From: an uncultured Burkholderiales bacterium
GTDB lineage: Bacteria; Pseudomonadota; Gammaproteobacteria; Burkholderiales; Burkholderiaceae_C
Direction of reading: 5' to 3'
NCBI GenBank assembly: GCA_903887655.1
Contig: CAISQQ010000035.1
Coordinates: 1 to 11,340, forward strand
DNA length: 11,340 bases
The translations under genes were made by a program, and so were the position numbers. Below the pieces are notes generated by a model. That model saw only the letters and a program-made list of their open reading frames with translations, was not told where the DNA came from and made no database searches. Positions 5,767 to 11,340 of this stretch are shown in pieces; the first letter of the stretch is position 1; each line of letters starts with the position of its first letter.

Positions 5767-6912
5767 TTAGATCCATGGTGAGGGGGGTGCGGTTTTTTTC
5801 ATGTGCTCGAGATAGTTGAGCGCATGCTCTTGACTTAGTGGGTCATCGCAGTCAATGATCTTTCGCTGCGGCCAACCTCTGAGCCAAGTCAACTGCCGCT
5901 TGGCCAATTGCCTGGTGGCGGTTTGAGCGAAATCCACAAATTGCTGATAGGCCATTTCGCGCTCAATATCGGGCATCAACAGTGGCTCAGACACAGCAGG
6001 ATATTTTTGTTGGAGCGTGGCCCACAACTCATAAGCTTGTCGGTAGCCCACACTTTTCATGCTGGGCAAATCCGCACTCACATGAGGCTTGGCCACCAAA
6101 CCTTGAACCTCGGCCAAGAAACCGGCGTCTAGCATGGCTTGAAAACGCTCATGGATTCTCTGGTGCAGCCAAGACCTCTTGGCGGGTTCGAGTGAGAGCA
6201 CCAAAAAACGCTCGCCTCCATTGGCTTGGTGAACAACACCGCCATCGAATGACACGCAATTGTGGCGCCCATCCGCGCACCACTCCTGTGGAGTCTGCAC
6301 GCTCTCATGGTTGTCCCCACTCTGTGTGTGTACACCCAGCGCATGGGAATCCTTGTACTTGGATTGAAACGCGGACAAGGGCTGGCCCGTGATGCGCCAG
6401 ACTTCCAAGGCACGCGAAATTCTTTGCGAGTCGCCTGGCGCCAAGCGAGCGGCCGTCTGGGGGTCAACTCGCGCGAGTTGCTCATGCATCGCTCCCCATC
6501 CGAGCACTTGGGCTTCTTGGGCCAGGGCTTCACGCACAATGGGGTCACTTTTGGGCATCTCATCCAAGCCCTCACTCAGGGCCTTGAAGTAAAGCATGGT
6601 GCCGCCCACCAACACCGGCAAACGACGCCTATCGCGAATCTCGCCCATCAAGGCGTTGGCGTCCCGCACAAACTCGGCAGCACTGTAAACCTGATCCAAG
6701 CGCCTGATGTCTATCAAATGGTGTGGCACTCGTGACAAGTCAGCCGCAGAAGGCTTTGCCGACCCAATGTCCATGCCTTGGTAAACCAAGGCCGAATCCA
6801 TGCTGATGATTTCGATGGGCCAACGCTTGGCCAAGGCCATGGCCAAACTGGACTTTCCAGACGCGGTGGGTCCCACCAAGGCCAAGCAAGTCCAATGCGG
6901 CAAGGCGGTCAT
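5767..6912 (-). CDS. miaA: tRNA dimethylallyltransferase (A37 isopentenylation)
   Basis: 381 residues, longer than the usual 300-320. MiaA adds a dimethylallyl group to N6 of adenosine 37 in tRNAs reading UNN codons. The P-loop GPTASGKS (14-21), the block SMDSALVYQGMDIGSAKP (37-54), VGGTMLYFKAL (102-112), the DSQRISRALEVWRITGQPLS block (161-180) and RQLAKRQLTWLRGW (334-347) are all intact, so the enzyme should work. The extra length falls in two places: about 187-234, a His/Gly/Asn-rich stretch with no family counterpart I know, and about 297-318 just before the conserved RQLAKRQ segment. Start ATG at 6912 has GAGG close upstream. It lies 56 bp after mutL on the same strand, an order seen in many proteobacteria (mutL-miaA), and is probably co-transcribed. 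Here hfq does not follow. Confidence 0.95.
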   Translation of the reverse strand: MTALPHWTCLALVGPTASGKSSLAMALAKRWPIEIISMDSALVYQGMDIGSAKPSAADLSRVPHHLIDIRRLDQVYSAAEFVRDANALMGEIRDRRRLPVLVGGTMLYFKALSEGLDEMPKSDPIVREALAQEAQVLGWGAMHEQLARVDPQTAARLAPGDSQRISRALEVWRITGQPLSAFQSKYKDSHALGVHTQSGDNHESVQTPQEWCADGRHNCVSFDGGVVHQANGGERFLVLSLEPAKRSWLHQRIHERFQAMLDAGFLAEVQGLVAKPHVSADLPSMKSVGYRQAYELWATLQQKYPAVSEPLLMPDIEREMAYQQFVDFAQTATRQLAKRQLTWLRGWPQRKIIDCDDPLSQEHALNYLEHMKKTAPPSPWI

Positions 6913-6968
6913 GCGTCCTCAATCCCCGCTCAAAGCGAGCAGCCCTGAGCGCAAAGCCTGCCCAACCA

Positions 6969-8981
6969 TCAGCGACCTCGCATGAACAAGGCGTCCAGCG
7001 CTTTGATGCTCAACTGGTGCCAAGTGGGGCGGCCATGGTTGCACTGATCCGAGCGTTGGGTAACCTCCATTTGACGCAGCAAATCGTTCATCTCTCCTAG
7101 GGTGAGCTGACGATTGGCCCTCACTGCCGAATGGCATGCCATGCTGGCCAGCAAATCATTGCGAGCGCGCTCAATCACCCAGTCGCCCTCATGCTGCGCC
7201 AAATCACTCAACACGCCACGAACCAATGCCACCCAATCAGCGTCGCCCAAGGCCGCAGGAACAGCACGGATGGCCAGGGTTTTGGCTGACAGGGGCGTGA
7301 CCTCCAAGCCCAATGTTGACAAGGTCGGGGCATGCTCCTGGGCCACGACCATTTCCTCCTCGGTCGCGGCAAAACTCACGGGAATGAGCAGTGTTTGACT
7401 GCTCAGGGTGTTGGCATCCCACTGAGTTTTGAGCCTCTCGTAAACAATGCGCTCGTGCGCGGCATGGATATCGACCAACATCAAGCCTTGCGCATTTTCA
7501 GCGAGCAAGTAAATACCGTGCAATTGCGCCAAGGCGCGCCCCATGGGCCAGTCTTGAGAGTCTTGCAGCGAAGTGGGCGATGGCGCAGGTGAAACGACTC
7601 TTGACGACCCATCGAGTGGAGACAGCCGAACGAGATCTGCGCGCTCAGGGCCTTGGGCACGTTCAGCTTGAAAATCACGCTCTTCCAAACCTGTTCCAAC
7701 GAGTGAAGTCGAGGTGGCGTCCTGAGCAGAGGAAGGATTCCACAAGGCTTTGAGACTGGCCATGGAGTCGACATTCAAATTCATGGTCGATTGACGCCAC
7801 GCTGGGGCGGTGAATGCCGCCGCTTTGCCAGACCCCAAAGAGCCAGCCCCAACAAAGGCTGGGTTGGGCAAAGGGGTGCGGGGCGATGGGCTGGGCTCGC
7901 CAGGGCTGGCGACTGCGACGTGGTCATGGAAGTCGCCCTCTGAGACCCGCGGCTTGCTCAGAGCCGATTGCAATGCGTGAACAATGACTTGATGAATATC
8001 TCTGGAATCTCTGAAACGCACCTCAATTTTGGTGGGATGCACATTCACATCCACGCGTTTGGGGTCCATCTCCAAAAAGAGAATGTACACAGGCTGACGT
8101 TGTCCGTGCAGTACATCTTGATAAGACGTGCGAATGGCGTGGGTGATGACCTTGTCGCGAACAAAGCGTTGATTCACGTAAGCGAACTGATGGTCTCCTC
8201 GCGCTCGCGAGGCTTGGGGCAATCCAACGCGACCATAAATCCTGATTCCCCGCTCTTCATGATCGATGGCCAAAGACTCGTTTAAAAAGTCCTGGCCCAA
8301 TACATCGGCCATGCGCTGCTCAAGGGCAGAGACCAGCGCCTGCTCGCTTGGCTTGTGAGCGCGCCACTGCTGCACCAACTTGCCTTCGTGCCAAACGGTA
8401 AAGCCCACATCGGGTCGGGCCAAAGCGTGACGCCTCACAGACTCCACGCAATGGGCGAGTTCAGTGGCGTCGGTTTTTAAGAATTTTCGTCTCGCTGGGG
8501 TGCTGAAAAAAAGCTCCCGCACCTCCACGGTTGTGCCTTTGGCGCGAGCGGCCGCACTCAACTCGCCTGTGCGAGCTTGCAAAGACATCGCAACCGCCTG
8601 ATCTTCAGGTCGAGAGACGATGGCGAGTTCACTAATAGAAGCAATGGCCGCCAGTGCTTCACCGCGAAAGCCCATGGAAGCGACCTCTTCCAGGTCGTGC
8701 AAATTTTCAATTTTGCTGGTGGCATGGCGCTTCAAGGCCATGGCCAACTGCTCGCTGGGAATGCCGTTGCCGTCGTCTTCAACACTGATGAGTCTCACGC
8801 CACCCGCCAGCAAACGCAAATCAATGTGTGAGGCACTGGCGTCCAATGCGTTGTCCACCAACTCTTTGACAACAGAGGCCGGGCGCTCAATCACCTCGCC
8901 AGCGGCGATTTGGCTGATCAACTCGCTGGCCAACTCCTGAATGGGACGAGGCTTAAGGGGTGGGGGGAGTGCTGTGTTCAC
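6969..8981 (-). CDS. mutL: DNA mismatch repair protein MutL
   Basis: 670 residues (E. coli has 615). MutL couples MutS mismatch recognition to strand incision. The GHKL ATPase motifs are complete: ELVDNALDAS with Glu40 and Asn44, DDGNGI (69-74), and ATSKI with GFRGEAL (104-110). A Ser/Pro/Ala-rich linker runs about 345-478. The C-terminal domain begins ALAQLHGIYLLAE and has DIHAAHERIVYE (504-515), ACHSAVR (615-621) and QCNHGRP (646-652). These correspond to the metal-binding motifs of MutL proteins that nick DNA themselves, with Ile in place of Gln in DQHA(x)2E(x)4E. This fits a lineage without MutH. The start is GTG at 8981, giving the proper N-terminus, and no in-frame ATG lies nearby. A promoter sits directly upstream. 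miaA follows 56 bp downstream. Confidence 0.97.
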   Translation of the reverse strand: MNTALPPPLKPRPIQELASELISQIAAGEVIERPASVVKELVDNALDASASHIDLRLLAGGVRLISVEDDGNGIPSEQLAMALKRHATSKIENLHDLEEVASMGFRGEALAAIASISELAIVSRPEDQAVAMSLQARTGELSAAARAKGTTVEVRELFFSTPARRKFLKTDATELAHCVESVRRHALARPDVGFTVWHEGKLVQQWRAHKPSEQALVSALEQRMADVLGQDFLNESLAIDHEERGIRIYGRVGLPQASRARGDHQFAYVNQRFVRDKVITHAIRTSYQDVLHGQRQPVYILFLEMDPKRVDVNVHPTKIEVRFRDSRDIHQVIVHALQSALSKPRVSEGDFHDHVAVASPGEPSPSPRTPLPNPAFVGAGSLGSGKAAAFTAPAWRQSTMNLNVDSMASLKALWNPSSAQDATSTSLVGTGLEERDFQAERAQGPERADLVRLSPLDGSSRVVSPAPSPTSLQDSQDWPMGRALAQLHGIYLLAENAQGLMLVDIHAAHERIVYERLKTQWDANTLSSQTLLIPVSFAATEEEMVVAQEHAPTLSTLGLEVTPLSAKTLAIRAVPAALGDADWVALVRGVLSDLAQHEGDWVIERARNDLLASMACHSAVRANRQLTLGEMNDLLRQMEVTQRSDQCNHGRPTWHQLSIKALDALFMRGR

Positions 8982-8987
8982 ACTCGC

Positions 8988-9017
8988 ATTTTAGATGACA
9001 AGCTCGTGGCTGATCAA
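8988..9017 (-). promoter_or_regulatory. Candidate mutL promoter
   Basis: Read on the minus strand, TTGATC (9017-9012) and TAAAAT (8993-8988) are separated by 18 bp. They match sigma70 boxes at four and five of six bases. Transcription would begin about 8981-8982, at or next to the GTG start codon of mutL, implying a leader of almost zero length. Confidence 0.45.
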
Positions 9018-9068
9018 AACATGCCCCAAGGACCGCCCAAGCCCGGCAAATGCAGGGATAATCGCAAC

Positions 9069-9743
9069 ATGACCCTGTTGATGCAATATTTGGACCTTCT
9101 CTTACACATCGATCGCACTTTGCAAGAGGTGGTTGCCAACTATGGCGATTGGACTTATGGGTTGATCTTTTTGATCATTTTTCTAGAAACTGGGCTGGTC
9201 ATCACCCCCATCCTTCCTGGGGACTCTTTGCTCTTCATGGTGGGCACCCTGTGTGGCTTGGGACTGTTGTCATGGCCCATTGCTTTCGGTCTCTGCGCAG
9301 CGGCAGCCATCTTGGGCGACCAGTTGAATTTTTTCACCGGTCGCTATTTGAGCCCACGCCTCATGGCAGGTCCCCTGGGCCGCTTGATCAATCCCAAGAC
9401 CATGGCTCAAACCCATCAGTTTTTCAAAACCTATGGTCCGGCCACCTTGGTGCTGGCGCGATTTATGCCTCTCATTCGGACTTTTGCGCCCTTTGTGGCT
9501 GGGTTGGGCGCCATGAACGCGAGCACCTTCACCTTCTACAACGCCAGTGGTGGCTTGTTGTGGGTGGCCAGCGTGCTGGCCTTGGGGCTTTTCTTTGGTC
9601 AACTCGAGTGGGTGCGTGCCCATTTAGAGATCATCATTTGGGCGTTGATTTTGGTGCCGAGTGGTCTGGCCGTTTGGAGCGCCTGGAGAGCCCAAACTGG
9701 CCACGACCAGGTTGAACCCAACAGCACCCCCCCTTTCCAATGA
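9069..9743 (+). CDS. DedA-family inner membrane protein
   Basis: 224 residues from the ATG at 9069, close to E. coli DedA-family sizes. AGGGAT about 10 nt upstream can serve as ribosome-binding site. The open frame extends back to 8910, but that part overlaps mutL and is not hydrophobic, so it is not included. DedA proteins are membrane proteins related to lipid scramblases; E. coli members support undecaprenyl-phosphate recycling, envelope integrity and membrane potential. The sequence shows the re-entrant-loop motif LETGLVITPILPGDSLL, with Glu40 and Asp52, GDQLNFFTGRYL (83-94), and RFMPLIRTFAPFVAGLGAM, with Arg131 and Arg137. These four residues match the essential Glu39/Asp51/Arg130/Arg136 reported for E. 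coli YqjA with an offset of one. Several membrane spans follow. It is divergent from mutL, with 87 bp between the start codons. Confidence 0.93.
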   Translation: MTLLMQYLDLLLHIDRTLQEVVANYGDWTYGLIFLIIFLETGLVITPILPGDSLLFMVGTLCGLGLLSWPIAFGLCAAAAILGDQLNFFTGRYLSPRLMAGPLGRLINPKTMAQTHQFFKTYGPATLVLARFMPLIRTFAPFVAGLGAMNASTFTFYNASGGLLWVASVLALGLFFGQLEWVRAHLEIIIWALILVPSGLAVWSAWRAQTGHDQVEPNSTPPFQ

Positions 9744-9784
9744 CTTCAAGTTTAGCTTTGCCGCTTGATCGCTCTTGCCTGGTT

Positions 9785-9790
9785 TAATAT
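9785..9790 (+). promoter_or_regulatory. Possible -10 box of the oxygenase operon
   Basis: TAATAT at 9785-9790, in the 97 bp between the DedA gene and the oxygenase, matches a -10 element at four or five positions. The best upstream TTGATC (9765-9770) is only 14 bp away, too close for an unaided sigma70 promoter. A degradation operon of this type is often activator-dependent, and a weak -35 would fit that, but no activator gene or clear operator repeat is visible in the window. Confidence 0.25.
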
Positions 9791-9840
9791 CGCGTATCTG
9801 TCTTTTTCATGGTGAATATCCTTTTGTGAGGTTTGACCGC

Positions 9841-11163
9841 ATGAACACTCCCACCGATCCTTTACTGCGACCTCAGGTCCAGTCGTCGCGTGTGCCTTTT
9901 TGGGCTTACACAGACCCCCAACTGCACGCCCAGGAATTGAGCCGAATTTTTTATGGCGCTCACTGGAGCTATGTGGGATTGCTGGCCGAAATCCCCCAGT
10001 TGGGCGACTTTAAAAAATCCCAAGTCGGCGAGCGTGAGGTGATCATGGTCAAAGACCATGTCCATCCGACTCAAAAGGACACCGATCACGGCATTCGCGT
10101 GGTTGAAAACCGGTGCGCTCACCGCGGCGTGAGGTTTTGTCAAAAAACCCACGGCAATCAACGCAGCTTTGTTTGCCCCTATCACCAATGGGCCTACAAG
10201 CTCAATGGCGATCTGGGCGGACTGCCATTCAAAGACGGGGTGGAGCGAGACGGTCAAATCCAAGGGGGGATGCCCAAAGACTTTGATTTAAAAAAACACG
10301 GCTTGAATCGCCTCAAAGTCGAGGTGTTGCACGGCTTGGTCTTTGCCACTTTTGATCACCAAGCTCAACCGCTTCAAGACTACTTGGGGCCGAAGATTTT
10401 GCCTTGGGTGGAGCGCATTTTTAAGGCTCGTGAACTGACCCTTTTGGGCTACAACCGCCAGCGAATTCCGGGCAACTGGAAGCTCATGATGGAGAACATC
10501 AAAGACCCCTATCACCCAGGCTTGCTGCACACTTGGTTTGTGACTTTTGGACTGTGGCGAGCAGACCAACGCAGTCGCATGGTGATGGATGACTGGGGCC
10601 GACATGCCGTGATGATCTCGCAAAGAAATGAGGGTGGTGGTGGTGCAGTCACCCAGGGCGTCACGAGTTTTAAGCCCAACATGAAGCTTCATGACGATCG
10701 TCTGCTCGACATTGTTCAAGAGCCCTGGTGGACCATCCCTGACCCCGCAGAGCTCAGCAAGTCCATCACCCCCAGCGTCACCATGATCACCCTGTTTCCC
10801 AGCTTGATCATTCAGCAACAAGTCAACTCGCTGTCGACTCGACAAATCGTTCCCAATGGACACGGAGAATTTGATTTTGTATGGACCCATTTTGGCTTCA
10901 AGGACGATACGCCTGAGATGACGCGCAGACGTCTACGACAAGCCAATTTGTTTGGTCCTGCGGGTTATGTGAGCGCTGACGACGGCGAAGTGATTGAGTT
11001 CAGTCAAGCCGGCTTTGAGCAATTCAACAGCGATGGTTTGCGCCTGGGCGAAACCTTGTGCGAGTTGGGTGGCAAAGAAGTCGCCATGACCGATCACATG
11101 GTCACCGAAACTTTGATTCGCGGCATGTACCAGTATTGGAAAGGGGTGATGGGCCATGCGTGA
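9841..11163 (+). CDS. Rieske ring-hydroxylating oxygenase, alpha (large) subunit, salicylate 5-hydroxylase/anthranilate type
   Basis: 440 residues from the ATG at 9841, which has TGAGG about 10 nt upstream. A TTG 66 bp earlier is in frame but lies in promoter-like sequence. The protein is the catalytic subunit of a non-haem iron oxygenase that inserts oxygen into an aromatic ring with electrons from a ferredoxin and reductase. The Rieske [2Fe-2S] site is Cys92-x-His94-x17-Cys112-x2-His115. The mononuclear iron site is in ENIKDPYHPGLLH, with bridging Asp222 and ligands His225 and His230, and probably Asp380 or Asp381 in VSADDGEVIE; the spacing equals that of naphthalene dioxygenase. Blocks such as DPYHPGLLHTWFVTFGLWRA and RLRQANLFGPAG resemble NagG-like salicylate 5-hydroxylase and related anthranilate/salicylate oxygenases. 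The substrate is not proven. The beta-subunit start overlaps its stop by 8 bp. Confidence 0.9.
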   Translation: MNTPTDPLLRPQVQSSRVPFWAYTDPQLHAQELSRIFYGAHWSYVGLLAEIPQLGDFKKSQVGEREVIMVKDHVHPTQKDTDHGIRVVENRCAHRGVRFCQKTHGNQRSFVCPYHQWAYKLNGDLGGLPFKDGVERDGQIQGGMPKDFDLKKHGLNRLKVEVLHGLVFATFDHQAQPLQDYLGPKILPWVERIFKARELTLLGYNRQRIPGNWKLMMENIKDPYHPGLLHTWFVTFGLWRADQRSRMVMDDWGRHAVMISQRNEGGGGAVTQGVTSFKPNMKLHDDRLLDIVQEPWWTIPDPAELSKSITPSVTMITLFPSLIIQQQVNSLSTRQIVPNGHGEFDFVWTHFGFKDDTPEMTRRRLRQANLFGPAGYVSADDGEVIEFSQAGFEQFNSDGLRLGETLCELGGKEVAMTDHMVTETLIRGMYQYWKGVMGHA

Positions 11164-11340
11164 GACCACCACCCCGAAGCGACTGGGCAATATCACCCCA
11201 GTTGATGAGCCAGCAACCCTACAAAATCTGCAACTCGAGATCAACCACCTCAACGCCCAATATGCCCGGGCCTTGGACGACAATGATTTTGAGCAGTGGC
11301 CTGAATTCTTCATTCCTGAAGGTCGTTACACGGTTCGCTC
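11156..11340 (+). CDS. Ring-hydroxylating oxygenase, beta (small) subunit, N-terminal part
   Basis: Partial gene running off the right edge; 61 residues are visible. The ATG at 11156 overlaps the end of the alpha-subunit gene, and AAGGGG at 11141-11146 can serve as ribosome-binding site, so the two subunits are translationally coupled. After a polar N-terminal tail of about 25 residues, the stretch NHLNAQYARALDDNDFEQWP, followed by EFFIPEGRYTVRS, is the opening of the SnoaL/NTF2-like cone fold of oxygenase small subunits. This includes the usual D..DFE.WP.FF...G.Y pattern, where the chain turns into the first strand. Together with the alpha subunit it would form an alpha3-beta3 hexamer with a structural role. 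The tail before this pattern looks longer than in the NagH type as I recall it. Confidence 0.85.
   Translation, partial: MRETTTPKRLGNITPVDEPATLQNLQLEINHLNAQYARALDDNDFEQWPEFFIPEGRYTVR

Noticed and set aside
8978..8989. Three-codon open frame ATG-CGA-GTG-TGA just before mutL, possible leader peptide
   Set aside because: Its ATG overlaps the predicted -10 box, so it would probably not be in the transcript.
8910..9068. N-terminal extension of the DedA-family frame
   Set aside because: The frame is open back to 8910 but overlaps the mutL coding start and encodes a polar stretch unlike DedA N-termini. The ATG at 9069 with AGGGAT upstream gives the normal length.
9775..9840. TTG start 22 codons upstream of the oxygenase ATG
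   Set aside because: It would place coding sequence over a promoter-like region and adds residues not seen in the family. The ATG at 9841 has a TGAGG at suitable distance.
10288..10890. 200-codon open frame on the minus strand inside the oxygenase gene
   Set aside because: It is antisense to a gene with complete Rieske and iron-site motifs, and its translation shows no recognisable domain. It is a shadow of codon bias.

Overview
The window reads as chromosomal DNA of a betaproteobacterium, probably Burkholderiales and possibly a Comamonadaceae-like freshwater lineage. This is inferred from the close look of the encoded proteins (MutL with a CNHGRP motif, a ZapB-like/ZapA pair, a NagG-like ring hydroxylase), the linkage of zapA to a 6S RNA, and moderate GC with weak Shine-Dalgarno sites. 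No marker in the window fixes the genus. Gene density is high and almost everything is core housekeeping. There is no mobile element, CRISPR array or tRNA.

Layout. 2-1075 (+): the C-terminal part of ETF-ubiquinone oxidoreductase, then a lone glycine-cleavage H protein gene. 1076-1387: the longest gene-free stretch but one, AT-rich, with an inverted pair of DnaA-box-like 9-mers and two parS-like half-sites. 1388-2593 (-): a PLP aminotransferase, divergent from nth (2628-3290, +). 3401-3948 (+): a two-gene cell-division unit, a ZapB-like coiled coil overlapping zapA by 4 bp. 3991-4470 (-): a cytidine-deaminase-fold nucleoside/guanine deaminase convergent with zapA. 4655-4835 (+): a 6S RNA (ssrS) that ORF finding misses, with its own promoter. 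4923-5738 (+): a TauE/SafE permease, convergent with miaA. 5767-8981 (-): mutL then miaA, one transcription unit. 9069-9743 (+): a DedA-family membrane protein, divergent from mutL. 9841-11340 (+): alpha subunit of a Rieske ring-hydroxylating oxygenase of the salicylate-5-hydroxylase/anthranilate type, overlapping the beta subunit, which runs off the end.

How the genes work together. nth and mutL serve DNA repair. miaA modifies tRNA A37. zapB/zapA stabilise the FtsZ ring. ssrS adjusts RNA polymerase in stationary phase. ETF-QO feeds electrons from flavoprotein dehydrogenases into the quinone pool. The terminal oxygenase pair is the one clear accessory catabolic element and probably starts a longer aromatic-degradation operon beyond the window. 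The most interesting non-coding signal is the 1111-1303 block, which has the parts list of a DnaA-binding or origin-like region yet no dnaA gene in view.
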